This document shows positions 25,238-34,816 of a DNA stretch of 64,000 nucleotides, in pieces. Within the stretch, counting starts at the first letter, position 1, and each line of letters begins with the position of its first letter. Location of the stretch: NCBI GenBank assembly GCA_022113835.1, contig JAILWY010000016.1, forward strand, positions 13,175,501 through 13,239,500, written 5' to 3'. This DNA is from Atopsyche davidsoni. Lineage: Eukaryota > Arthropoda > Insecta > Trichoptera > Hydrobiosidae. Below the pieces are notes generated by a model that did no database searches, was not told where the DNA came from, and was given only the letters and a program-made list of their open reading frames with translations. The position numbers were made by a program, and so were the translations under genes.

Positions 25238-25242
25238 CATAA
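25238..25242. repeat. Left target-site duplication (CATAA)
   Basis: CATAA directly before the 5' LTR, repeated directly after the 3' LTR. Five bases is the usual length for this superfamily. Confidence 0.92.
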
Positions 25243-25803
25243 TGTTACCAACGCGACCATAAAAATAATCTTTATTTTCTTAGATTTAAGTGACTTTAAA
25301 TTTGAAGTAGATTTATGCCACAAGGGTGGAATTTTAGTTTTCTTACGATGATTTTTTGTGCCTTTGAATGGTGAGAACACACCAGCATAGGCGATCGGGG
25401 TATAATCCTTGGTCACGGTTAAAATCCTAATATTATTTTATTACAAACATATGTGTTTAGCGACCAAGTTTAAATTAACTTAAGGTTTGTAGGCATACGG
25501 TTTCCTATAAAATTAAGATTTATTCGACATTTGGTATTACGGTTACCTATTTATATAGAGAAATAATTCCTAAAATCTATCCTTCCCACGGATATTTTAT
25601 ATTTTATTTTAAGCCTTGCATATGGCCAAATACTGTACGTCTTTGTGTTTAAATACCGACCTCGTTAATTTGGAATAACCAAGGAACCGAAGTTTATATT
25701 TATGACGGTCTGGATACGGTCAATTGATATTTTGGTTGATTGGTAAATTTAATATGTTTGCAGCGTGTGAGCTGGTAAACATGGTTTCTTTGTCCTGGAA
25801 CCG

Positions 25804-25810
25804 TATAAAA
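25804..25810 (+). promoter_or_regulatory. LTR TATA box
   Basis: TATAAAA inside CCGTATAAAATAACC, a context conserved in the solo LTR at 7180. It is the likely start-site determinant for the genomic RNA. Confidence 0.6.
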
Positions 25811-25940
25811 TAACCGTGAGGGCGCCATAAGGGGCAGAGCTAGTTTACCATTAGAAGGGACGCTATGTCCGTATACGCATTTGTCACTCTTTAAATAAAT
25901 ACTACGTCTATGTGCTAATTATTATAAAGTGTAAAATTGT

Positions 25941-25958
25941 AATAAATGTTTGAATAAA
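25941..25958 (+). promoter_or_regulatory. LTR polyadenylation signals
   Basis: Two AATAAA hexamers 12 bp apart. The identical pair in the 3' LTR (33507-33524) would end the transcript. Confidence 0.55.
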
Positions 25959-26110
25959 AGTTTACATCAACGAAGTGTTTGAATCACCTACAATACAGTC
26001 CACTAAGTATTCACGAGCTTTGGGGAATTCGTGAAGTCACATCGAAGAAATTGAATGTCTACCAGAAGTCTCGAAAGCGAGAACCATACCTGGTAGCGCA
26101 GTCCTCAACA

Positions 26111-26130
26111 TGGTCCATTCGAGCCGGATT
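26111..26130 (+). promoter_or_regulatory. Primer-binding site, probably tRNA-Tyr
   Basis: TGGTCCATTCGAGCCGGATT abuts the 5' LTR. Its complement ends GGCTCGAATGGACCA. From memory, the 3' end of insect tRNA-Tyr is GGCTCGAAGGACCA, which matches except for one extra base that would bulge. The start TGG pairs with the tRNA CCA end. Confidence 0.6.
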
Positions 26131-26192
26131 CATAACCAGAAATATATGGATCTTTGAAGCCAGGAATTGGAACCACAGTGCAACATCCAAAG

Positions 26193-26657
26193 ATGGTTGT
26201 TACACGCTCAGAAGCTGCCAGAAGTCAGGAAGGGGAAGCCACGACCGCCGCCGTGACCGCCGTCCCGACCGCCGTCCCGACCGCCGTCCCGACCGCCGTC
26301 CCGACCGCCGTCCCGACCGCCGTCCCGACCGCCGTCCCGACCGCCGTCCCGACCGCCGTCCCGACCGCCGTCCCGACCGCCGTCCCGTCGTCATCTCAGA
26401 CCATCGAAAATCTCAGGTTAGTACATAAAAGTGAAATGGTACTTGAGGACGTTCCCGTTCTCGCATCTAGCCGCCGATCATCAATAAGCGGTTCCATGCA
26501 TTCTGTCAGAATGGCGGAGAAGCTTCAGATCATGTTTGAAGCTGAAGAAGAAAGGGCGAAGATTCTGGAAGAAAGGGCGAAGATTCAGGAAGAAATCTTG
26601 AATTCTCGAATAAAAATGATTGAAAAAAAAGGAACAAATGAAACTAGCTCTCTTTAA
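26193..26657 (+). CDS. gag: Gag N-terminal frame with TAVP repeats and coiled coil
   Basis: Structural protein start of the BEL/Pao element. I chose the ATG at 26193 (MVVTRSEAARSQ); an upstream in-frame ATG at 26154 would add 13 residues. An acidic and alanine-rich start is followed by eleven TAVP units encoded by a 12-bp tandem repeat (26255-26386), a serine-rich linker, then a strongly charged coiled-coil-like stretch (EEERAKILEERAKIQEE). The frame runs past an A8 tract at 26623-26630 and stops at 26655. The following gag-pol frame starts inside the same coiled coil, one base out of phase, so these are two parts of one polyprotein. The break may be a one-base homopolymer change, a sequencing error or a +1 recoding site. 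Confidence 0.75.
   Translation: MVVTRSEAARSQEGEATTAAVTAVPTAVPTAVPTAVPTAVPTAVPTAVPTAVPTAVPTAVPTAVPSSSQTIENLRLVHKSEMVLEDVPVLASSRRSSISGSMHSVRMAEKLQIMFEAEEERAKILEERAKIQEEILNSRIKMIEKKGTNETSSL
26255..26386 (+). repeat. 12-bp minisatellite in gag (11 copies)
   Basis: GACCGCCGTCCC repeated eleven times without visible change, encoding TAVP in the gag frame. Because 12 is a multiple of 3, other frames stay open too, reading DRRP on the plus strand and SGRR on the minus strand. Confidence 0.95.
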
Positions 26658-29600
26658 TGCTCAAGAAGAGGCATCGCAGGAACTATCTGAAGACTTATCA
26701 GAGTCAAATCACTCTCGAATAATTGCTTGGAAGAACGACCTTCCGGAAAATTCTAATGTTCGACCAGCTTCTCCGCTGATACCAATAAATTCAACGCAAG
26801 ATTACTTGGCGCTACCGGCGATCACCGCTCCAGACATAACACCAAGTAATTCAATTAAAATCGAAATGAACGCAGATCGCTTTATGGAAATGATGCAGAC
26901 AAAATCGACACCACGAGTAAATGTCAGCCGGGATTTGCCAACTTTCAGCGGAACTAGCGCAGAATGGTTGACCTTTAACGCAGCATATTTAGAAACCACA
27001 GAATTATTTGACTTCACTCCGCGCGAAAACACTGCCCGCTTACGTTTATGTTTAAAAGGGGCAGCGAGAGATGCGGTTTATTCTCTACTCTCAGCCTCTT
27101 GTGACCCGTCAATAATAATGAAAACGCTTCAACGAAGATTCGGCAACCCACACGTAATAGTGATGGATCAGATAGAGGCTATCAGAAGAATGCCGAAATT
27201 GAGTACAGATAGTGCTCAAGAAGTGTCATCATTTGCAAGTACAATCACCACTTGCGTGGCTATACTGCAGCAGCTGAAGAAGAACGGTCACATTCAGAAT
27301 CCAGAACTAATCCATTCAATTTTGGAGAAGATGACCGCAGTGCAGCGAGGGAAGTGGCTGGATTTTGCAACAGATAACGATATTATCGAACCAGACATGA
27401 TAATGTTATCACAATTTCTTGAAAACGAAGCCGAAAAATCTTGTCAATTCGGTTTAAACGTCAGTCAAACCAGATCACACGCCTTGCCGCCACCAAAATA
27501 CCGCGAAAACATGGGCTACCGTATGGCTACCGGAACACGACGCACACCACATATGGTTCATATCGCCAGCGATGAAAGCTCAAGTTCCGCCCCCCGAGGG
27601 GCTCGTAAATTATCGGCTAACACCCGAGAAAAAATAGTAGACATGCCGACGCGTGCCATAGACCAACAAAAAATTCGGGCCGATATAACAGTCATCTGTG
27701 CATACTGTAGACGCATAGATCATTACATTACAAAGTGCAAAGACTTTTTAAATAAATCAGTATCTGATCGCTACGAATGGGCACGTTCAAATCAGGTTTG
27801 TTTTTGTTGTCTGAAAAAAGGCCATTACAAAGAACAGTGTAAAAGATGGCCTTGCGGCGTAGGTAGCTGCAAGCTATCACACCACAGCCTGCTCCACATG
27901 CGATTTCCGCAAATAAATACCAATAAGGAAACCGAAATAGCCGCGGTGGCGAATGTATCAACTCATACCGTCTCCGGGCGCGCTTTGCTGAAAATTGTGC
28001 CCGTGATTCTCTCCGGTCCGCGTGGGCAGTACGAAACTTACGCCTTGCTAGACGAAGGATCTACTATCTCACTTATAGACACATCGGCTGCTGAAAAGAT
28101 TGGAGCAACAGGCAAAGCAGATATACTAAAAATACGTGGAATAACATCGGATACCACAGATCTGACATCACGTCGGATAACGCTATCTATAAAAGGAAGG
28201 AACAATGAAACCGACCACACCATATTCGCGCGAACTTTAAAAAACCTAAAACTAAGTCGACAATCTGTCACGTTAGACATGTGCCGACACCTTGAACGCG
28301 TGAAAGCACACACATATGAAGACGCAATCCCCACGATTCTTATCGGTCAGGATAATGCCGATTTAATCGTGAGTCGTGAGGTGATATGTGGAAAGAAGAA
28401 TCACCCTATGGCATCGCTTACAAGATTAGGCTGGGTAATACATGGCTATGCTCCAGCCGGTGCAAAGAGATTGCACAATACTTACAACAATAGTGAGTTG
28501 GAAATATTGATCAAAGAGAATTTCAAAATTGATGCAATCGGAATATCACGCAATTGTCGTGTAAATTCTATCGATAAACGGGCTGAAGAAATCCTAAGCA
28601 CTACGACGCGTCACACCAATGATACTCGATGGGAAACGGGACTTCTATGGAAGAAAGATCTACATGTCCTCCCCTGTAATCGCAAATCCGCCGAGAAACG
28701 GCTCGCAAGCATCGAGGCAAAAATAAATAATAACGAACAATTCGGAGCGACGTATTGTAAAGAGATACGTCATCTGATAGAAAAAGGATATGCAGAAAAA
28801 TGCCTGACTCCTGCAATTCTAGGAAAAACGTGGTACTTACCACACTTTGCCGTTACAAACATAAATAAACCTGATAAAATGAGGTTAGTGTTTGACGCTG
28901 CAGCAAAAACCGCCGATACCTGCCTGAACGACCATCTCATTACCGGGCCGGATTTATTGAATTCATTGCTGGGTGTACTTTGGAGATTCCGCGAAGGGCG
29001 AGTCGCCATAACAGCCGATATTCGCGAAATGTTTTTGCGAATTAAGCTAAGAGCCGAAGATCGCGAAGTACAGCGATTTTTATGGCGTGAAAATGAAAAA
29101 ATTACCGAATATCGAATGACGTGCTTAATATTTGGAGCCACGTCATCACCCTGCTCGGCCATACACGTGAGCCGAACTAATGCGAGAAAATACGCAGAAG
29201 AATTCGCAGAGGCCGCCGCCGTCGTAGAAAAGAGTTTTTACATGGATGATTGCGTGCACAGCACGAACACTGAAAGACAAGCAATACGACTCGCCGCTGA
29301 TTTAATTGAAGTCCATCGACGCGGTGGGTTTGAATTACGAAGCTGGGCTAGTAACAGCCAAGCCCTGATGGAGACAATCCCGCCTGAAATGCGATCGAAG
29401 GGGCAGGTAGAGCTCATACCGGATCAAAATACAACAGAAAAAACCCTCGGCCTAATATGGGCGCCACTGACCGACACGCTCGGGTTCAACCTGTCTATGA
29501 ACCGAGTACCAGAGGAAATTGCCCGAGGCCAAACACGACCCTCGAAGCGCCAAATGCTTAGTGTCGTGATGTCAGTTTTTGATCCCATTGGATTAGTATC

Positions 29601-31830
29601 GCCGATTACAGTCAGAGGAAAAATTCTCCTGCAAGATGTTTGGCGCACGGAAATAGGCTGGGACGATCAGCTCAAAAATGCGGAGTATACAAAATGGCTT
29701 AAATGGGTGGAAGATCTGAAAATAATAGCATCGTGTCACATACCTCGCTGCTACAATCAACTACAAGAGGAAGGACCCAGAGAGTTGCATACTTTCAGTG
29801 ACGCTTCAGAAAAAGCCTATGGTGCCGTGAGCTATTGGCGTTACGCCCGGCGAGACGGAAGCCATCATACAGTAATGATATCCAGCAAAGCACGAGTGGC
29901 ACCTCTGCGTCCGACTTCAATACCAAGACTAGAGCTACAAGCCGCACTGTTGGGAGCGCGCCTGGCGGATAATATCACGAAAGAACACCACGTCCAGCCA
30001 GTCGCCCGCTACTTTTGGACGGATTCGAGGACAACCCTTGATTGGATTCGCGCCGATGCCCGAACATTCAAAGCATTTGTCGCACATCGACTAGGAGAGA
30101 TAGACGAACTGACAGATACAGACGAGTGGCGATGGGTCCCCACCGCTGATAACCCTGCAGATCTTATCACTCGAGATACTGGGGACACAGAAATTCAAAA
30201 CAGAAACGGTAAATGGTTCGGGGGGCCAGAGTTCCTGCAACATTCGCAAGACTCTTGGCCGCAGCAGCCATACAAAAAAACTATGGACAATATCTGCGAT
30301 AACGAACTTCGCACTACCGTAATTTCTCACATATCAGTTATGGAATCCGCTCTACCTAACATAGAACGTTTTTCCTCGTGGAAAAAACTGATAAACACAA
30401 CAGCAAAAATAATTGAATTTATCGATCGCTGTAAAAAGCAAGATACAACTCTAACTGCCAGATTAAAGCGAGCAGAGGAGCTCTGGAACCGTCACAGTCA
30501 AGAAGAAAGCTTCGCAACTGAGATAAGCCACTTGAAACATGAAAAAGAAATCAAGAAAGACAGCCCATTACAAGGCTTGTCACCTACTCTGGATAAAACA
30601 AATTTACTGAGAGCAAATGGAAGAATCGGCAATGTGAAAGATGTCACTGTATATCGGAAACAACCCATCATATTGAATGGAAAGCACCCGTATACCAAAC
30701 TCCTGATTTTGCATTATCACAATGTAGCGAATCATGGCAGTAACGAAACAGTCGTAAACGAACTACGCCAACGGTATTGGGTTACAAATATACGATCCAC
30801 AGTTCGATCGGTAGCGCATCAATGCCAGCTGTGCCGCGTGCGACGCGCGCGCCCCCTACCACCGGCAATGGGAAATCTACCATCGGCAAGACTCGCTCAC
30901 CACCAACGTCCGTTTACTCATTGCGGAATCGACTACTTTGGCCCGATGGATGTGACCATTGGCAGAAGACACGAAAAACGCTACGGTGCACTATTCACCT
31001 GCATGACAACACGCGCCGTGCACATTGAACTAGCATCAAGCCTGACCAGCGACTCAGCCATTATGGCAATTCGACGAATGATTGCACGTCGAGGATGCCC
31101 CGAAAGAATATATTCGGACAACGGAACGAATTTTCGTGGCGCAGAAGCAGAATTACGCCGGGCAATGGAAGAAATGAATACAGAACGTATCAAAGGTTAC
31201 ATGGCACAAAAGGGAATCGACTGGAGTTTCATACCGCCCGCGGCACCGCACTTTGGAGGATGTTGGGAGCGACTGGTGCGCTCCATTAAAATCGCACTTC
31301 AAGCCACTTTACACGAACGTGCTCCAAGAGAAGAAGTACTGCGAACTCTTCTAGCAGAAGCCGAACATACGGTGAATAGTCGGCCATTGGTTCATGTTTC
31401 TATCGACCCAAGAGACCCCGAAGCCCTAACACCGAACCATTTTTTACTGGGCTCTTCTTCCGGAGTACCAGTTCCAGGCAAATTTGAAGACACAGATTTC
31501 CACCTAAGAAAACAATGGCGAATATCGCAACGACTTGCTGACCTTTTTTGGTATCGGTGGCTAAGAGAATACCTTCCAACATTGCTGCCGCGCCAAAAAT
31601 CTAATAACGTTGAAATCGATATAAAAGTGGGAGATCTAGTGATTCTGGCTGACCCAACTTCACCGAGAAATATATGGCAGCGTGGGGTTATCGATAAAAC
31701 CTTTCCCGGAAAAGACGGGAAAGTGCGAGTCGCTGAAATTCGTACCAAGCGAGGCCTCATGCGCAGGCCAGCTACAAAAATTATTGTATTATCTGCACAA
31801 GAAAACACACAGCTTAAGAAAAAGATATAG
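26620..31830 (+). CDS. pol: BEL/Pao Gag-Pol polyprotein
   Basis: A 1736-codon open frame; its first codon is TTG just inside the coiled coil, so it is the continuation of gag and not a separate start. Domains by residue: DUF1759-type Gag about 105-195; zinc knuckles CAYCRRIDHYITKC at 360-373 and CFCCLKKGHYKEQC at 394-407; aspartic protease with catalytic D at 478 in LLDEGS; reverse transcriptase about 740-930 with YMDD at 874; RNase H from 1055 with D at 1061 in FSDAS, then RLELQA, TDSRT and NPADL; integrase with an HHCC finger about 1365-1405 and catalytic D1438, D1500, E1550; DUF5641-like end from 1640. The motifs I checked are intact and there is no internal stop. The protein makes and inserts DNA copies of the element. 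Confidence 0.96.
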   Translation: MKKKEQMKLALFNAQEEASQELSEDLSESNHSRIIAWKNDLPENSNVRPASPLIPINSTQDYLALPAITAPDITPSNSIKIEMNADRFMEMMQTKSTPRVNVSRDLPTFSGTSAEWLTFNAAYLETTELFDFTPRENTARLRLCLKGAARDAVYSLLSASCDPSIIMKTLQRRFGNPHVIVMDQIEAIRRMPKLSTDSAQEVSSFASTITTCVAILQQLKKNGHIQNPELIHSILEKMTAVQRGKWLDFATDNDIIEPDMIMLSQFLENEAEKSCQFGLNVSQTRSHALPPPKYRENMGYRMATGTRRTPHMVHIASDESSSSAPRGARKLSANTREKIVDMPTRAIDQQKIRADITVICAYCRRIDHYITKCKDFLNKSVSDRYEWARSNQVCFCCLKKGHYKEQCKRWPCGVGSCKLSHHSLLHMRFPQINTNKETEIAAVANVSTHTVSGRALLKIVPVILSGPRGQYETYALLDEGSTISLIDTSAAEKIGATGKADILKIRGITSDTTDLTSRRITLSIKGRNNETDHTIFARTLKNLKLSRQSVTLDMCRHLERVKAHTYEDAIPTILIGQDNADLIVSREVICGKKNHPMASLTRLGWVIHGYAPAGAKRLHNTYNNSELEILIKENFKIDAIGISRNCRVNSIDKRAEEILSTTTRHTNDTRWETGLLWKKDLHVLPCNRKSAEKRLASIEAKINNNEQFGATYCKEIRHLIEKGYAEKCLTPAILGKTWYLPHFAVTNINKPDKMRLVFDAAAKTADTCLNDHLITGPDLLNSLLGVLWRFREGRVAITADIREMFLRIKLRAEDREVQRFLWRENEKITEYRMTCLIFGATSSPCSAIHVSRTNARKYAEEFAEAAAVVEKSFYMDDCVHSTNTERQAIRLAADLIEVHRRGGFELRSWASNSQALMETIPPEMRSKGQVELIPDQNTTEKTLGLIWAPLTDTLGFNLSMNRVPEEIARGQTRPSKRQMLSVVMSVFDPIGLVSPITVRGKILLQDVWRTEIGWDDQLKNAEYTKWLKWVEDLKIIASCHIPRCYNQLQEEGPRELHTFSDASEKAYGAVSYWRYARRDGSHHTVMISSKARVAPLRPTSIPRLELQAALLGARLADNITKEHHVQPVARYFWTDSRTTLDWIRADARTFKAFVAHRLGEIDELTDTDEWRWVPTADNPADLITRDTGDTEIQNRNGKWFGGPEFLQHSQDSWPQQPYKKTMDNICDNELRTTVISHISVMESALPNIERFSSWKKLINTTAKIIEFIDRCKKQDTTLTARLKRAEELWNRHSQEESFATEISHLKHEKEIKKDSPLQGLSPTLDKTNLLRANGRIGNVKDVTVYRKQPIILNGKHPYTKLLILHYHNVANHGSNETVVNELRQRYWVTNIRSTVRSVAHQCQLCRVRRARPLPPAMGNLPSARLAHHQRPFTHCGIDYFGPMDVTIGRRHEKRYGALFTCMTTRAVHIELASSLTSDSAIMAIRRMIARRGCPERIYSDNGTNFRGAEAELRRAMEEMNTERIKGYMAQKGIDWSFIPPAAPHFGGCWERLVRSIKIALQATLHERAPREEVLRTLLAEAEHTVNSRPLVHVSIDPRDPEALTPNHFLLGSSSGVPVPGKFEDTDFHLRKQWRISQRLADLFWYRWLREYLPTLLPRQKSNNVEIDIKVGDLVILADPTSPRNIWQRGVIDKTFPGKDGKVRVAEIRTKRGLMRRPATKIIVLSAQENTQLKKKI

Positions 31831-32808
31831 AAAAACTCTAAGTAAATATCAACACCCACGCACAGCTGAGCTGAGTTCAACAACCCTCATTCACTCACAC
31901 CATTGACACAGTTTGGGAGGGGAACCCGTTAAAGATGACAAAAAATCCATACGGGACAATTCACAGCTGATACAGAGATCCCGAGTTTAGGGGCTGCATC
32001 CGCGTCGATCTTTAGCGACCCCCCGCACCCCGCACGCAAGGAATGCGACCCCAAATTTGAAATGCATCATTCGAGCAGCAGACGTCTCCCAGGGAAGATC
32101 TACGTATCCTCCGAACTGTCAAAGTGATTGACGTTAGCACACATATTCAATTTGTGTTTCTGCCAAGCATCCCGCTGTCGCAAGCTGCCTGCAGCCCGGC
32201 GCCCGCTAAAGCGCGCCCGGGCCCCACCGCCCTGCCACCTGAATCCAGCCGCCCTGCCGCCTAGGCTCCGCCTAGGCCCTGCAGACCCAGGCCTTACCGC
32301 CTGGACCCCACCGCTCTGGGCCTCACTGTCCTGCCGCCCGGGCCTCTCCTTGAGGCCCGCCCACGCCTTGTAGCATGGGCCCTGCCGCCCTGGTGCTACC
32401 GCCCTGAAGCCGCCGCCGCCCTCGCGCCTGCCGCCCTGGTGCTGCCGCCCTGGTGCTGCCGCCCTGGTGCCGCCGCCGCCCTCGCGCCTGCCGCCCTGGT
32501 GCTGCCGCCCTGGTGCCGCCGCCGCCCTCGCGCCTGCCGCCCTGGTGCTGCCGCCCTGGTGCCGCCGCCGCCCTCGCGCCTGCCGCCCTGGTGCCGCTGC
32601 CGCCCTGGTGCCGCCGCCGCCCTAAAACCCGCCGCCCCAGACAAGTAGTCCGGGCCATGCTGCCTCGGACATACCGCTCGCCAGAGCGGAACAACAGAGA
32701 GCGTTCGATGGAATCGAACGTCGCTGACCATCAAGTGAAGATCGGATAATTGATAGTCGTGTTGTTACTTTAGATGGGCAAAAAATTATTTTTTTGCGAA
32801 CGGGGGTA
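31831..32808 (+). other. 3' untranslated region of the retrotransposon
   Basis: About 980 bp between the pol stop and the 3' LTR. No env-like reading frame. The first 300 bp are of mixed composition; 32160-32640 is extremely GC-rich and repetitive. Just before the LTR, CGAACGGGGGTA is the only candidate polypurine tract and is short. Confidence 0.8.
32160..32640. repeat. GC-rich region with a 46-bp minisatellite
   Basis: The core at 32410-32632 is built from TGCCGCCCTGGTG blocks and CCGCCGCCGCCCTCGCGCC blocks. The landmark CTCGCGCC recurs at 32421, 32481, 32527 and 32573 (spacings 60, 46, 46). Upstream 32160-32400 carries looser relatives (CTGCCGCC and GGCCT strings). Frames across it on both strands give A/P/R-rich translations that reflect composition only. 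Confidence 0.9.
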
Positions 32809-33676
32809 TGTTACCAACGCGACCATAAAAATAATCTTTATTTTCTTAGATTTAAGTGACTTTAAATTTGAAGTAGATTTATGCCACAAGGGTGGAATTT
32901 TAGTTTTCTTACGATGATTTTTTGTGCCTTTGAATGGTGAGAACACACCAGCATAGGCGATCGGGGTATAATCCTTGGTCACGGTTAAAATCCTAATATT
33001 ATTTTATTACAAACATATGTGTTTAGCGACCAAGTTTAAATTAACTTAAGGTTTGTAGGCATACGGTTTCCTATAAAATTAAGATTTATTCGACATTTGG
33101 TATTACGGTTACCTATTTATATAGAGAAATAATTCCTAAAATCTATCCTTCCCACGGATATTTTATATTTTATTTTAAGCCTTGCATATGGCCAAATACT
33201 GTACGTCTTTGTGTTTAAATACCGACCTCGTTAATTTGGAATAACCAAGGAACCGAAGTTTATATTTATGACGGTCTGGATACGGTCAATTGATATTTTG
33301 GTTGATTGGTAAATTTAATATGTTTGCAGCGTGTGAGCTGGTAAACATGGTTTCTTTGTCCTGGAACCGTATAAAATAACCGTGAGGGCGCCATAAGGGG
33401 CAGAGCTAGTTTACCATTAGAAGGGACGCTATGTCCGTATACGCATTTGTCACTCTTTAAATAAATACTACGTCTATGTGCTAATTATTATAAAGTGTAA
33501 AATTGTAATAAATGTTTGAATAAAAGTTTACATCAACGAAGTGTTTGAATCACCTACAATACAGTCCACTAAGTATTCACGAGCTTTGGGGAATTCGTGA
33601 AGTCACATCGAAGAAATTGAATGTCTACCAGAAGTCTCGAAAGCGAGAACCATACCTGGTAGCGCAGTCCTCAACA
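32809..33676 (+). repeat. 3' LTR
   Basis: 868 bp, same ends as the 5' LTR and identical to it when read block by block. Its AATAAA signals would terminate the element's RNA, and its own TATA box could drive transcription into 33.7 kb and beyond. Confidence 0.96.
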
Positions 33677-33681
33677 CATAA
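33677..33681. repeat. Right target-site duplication (CATAA)
   Basis: CATAA directly after the terminal CAACA of the 3' LTR, matching 25238-25242. Confidence 0.92.
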
Positions 33682-34354
33682 GACGATATTAAATTTGTTT
33701 TTCAGCATTCCGATGAGACTCACATCCATGTCTTCATAATCTGGTACTTTAACCTTAATGTCTGAGCAATAGGTCGCGATAGCGGTAAAGGCGTAGGTTT
33801 AAATAACACTTGTGAACTATGTGATTTAAATAAAAAAAAAAGGACTAATCTTATATTTTTGTGTATGAATGGATTGCATTAATATTCCTTTCGTTTTTGG
33901 CTTAAAAATAAGGTTCTATATGAGAATTAAAAATATTTGTGAGTGTATTTACATACATAGATGCAATGAAGTTAAATATAACTTGTTCGGTACGTACGCG
34001 CTTGTAGTGGTAGGCAGAAAGGCACGAAAGCTTCTGCCCTAAGCAAAATCCTGATTAGGGGTGAACTGACTGGGGTAAATATCACTCAAGGAGAATTTCA
34101 GCTATCACCCGTCAAGTAGTACACGATAAACGGGATTACGCTGATGATTATTACTATCAATATTCAATAAAATTAAATTAACGAGCATGAAACACGCTCG
34201 GAGAAGCTCTAGTACATACGAATATATCAATTGTTTCAATTTACACCATAGTAAGAGCTAATTTTATCTAAACAAGCCCTTCGAAGGTGAAAATACTCAC
34301 AAAATTATGTTTTGTGGTCTCATGTTAGATAATTTGAAATAACATTTGTGATTT
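33682..34354. other. Mixed stretch after the retrotransposon
   Basis: AT-rich, then a better balanced patch at 33990-34145 that includes GGCACGAAAGCTTCTGCCC and GGGGTGAACTGACTGGGG. No convincing frame. Confidence 0.45.
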
Positions 34355-34570
34355 ATGCAGCAACGTTATCAGGATGCATTTACAATGAAGACAAAGTCAT
34401 CCCTGAGCTGCTATATAATCGCATTTGCTGCAGCCCCGATAAGGGCACCGGGACCGGAAGTTATTAGTTATCTGTTGGTTCTATCGCAGCCGCCGGAGCG
34501 CCGGACGAGCTTTCAGCCGCCGCGTCCGGGACTAAATGAAACCACAACATGCCTTACCATGAGGAGCTAG
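34355..34570. other. GC-rich island
   Basis: GC-rich patch with CGCAGCCGCCGGAGCGCCGG. An open frame of 71 codons crosses it but has no known domain. A candidate regulatory element or small exon. Confidence 0.3.
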
Positions 34571-34810
34571 CAAATTAATTGAAAATTAACTGAGTAAAAT
34601 CATTAACTAATGTTCAAAGACTTAAATCATCACCACTTATTATTGCTAATCTGCTTATTTGTGAATATCTTTGGGAGTCTTTAGTATATCTATTTTGTGG
34701 ATTGAACGTCAATCAAGTGCGTTTTAATTACCTTTTCATTAGACTTATATTATTGGCCTGGGCACATTGGTTCGTGTGTAGATTATAATTGTTAAAAATT
34801 CTCGATTAAC
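34571..34810. other. AT-rich non-coding stretch
   Basis: AT-rich, no gene or repeat seen apart from a TTGAACGTCAATC string that recurs in similar form near 43343 (ATTAAACGTCAATC). Confidence 0.5.
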
Positions 34811-34816
34811 AGTGGT

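Larger units (their letters stand above)
25243..26110 (+). repeat. 5' LTR
   Basis: 868 bp with TGTTACC...CAACA ends. It contains a TATA box at 25804-25810 and two AATAAA signals at 25941-25946 and 25953-25958, so promoter and polyadenylation site are about 150 bp apart. Reads identical to the 3' LTR. Confidence 0.96.
25243..33676 (+). mobile_element. Complete BEL/Pao LTR retrotransposon
   Basis: An 8434-bp element: 868-bp LTRs (25243-26110 and 32809-33676), primer-binding site, gag region, long pol frame, 3' untranslated region and a CATAA target duplication on both sides. It is assigned to BEL/Pao by the DUF1759-type Gag, the A17-like protease, YMDD reverse transcriptase, RNase H before integrase, and a C-terminal DUF5641-type region. 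No env-like frame follows pol. By eye the LTRs are identical base for base with a constant 7566-bp offset, so the insertion is very young. One flaw is visible: gag and pol are offset by one base at an A8 run near 26623. Confidence 0.96.

Noticed and set aside
26200..26394. SGRR-repeat frame on the minus strand and DRRP-repeat frame on the plus strand
   Set aside because: Shadows of the 12-bp gag repeat; only the TAVP frame continues into the coiled coil.
31392..31883. 163-codon minus-strand frame opposite the end of pol
   Set aside because: Entirely antisense to the conserved pol C-terminus, so a shadow frame.
32128..32749. Proline/alanine/arginine-rich frames of 69-123 codons on both strands
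   Set aside because: Produced by the GC-rich minisatellite in the retrotransposon 3' region; stops are rare in any frame there.
31831..32808. An env gene after pol
   Set aside because: No frame with signal peptide, transmembrane segment or suitable length exists between the pol stop and the 3' LTR.
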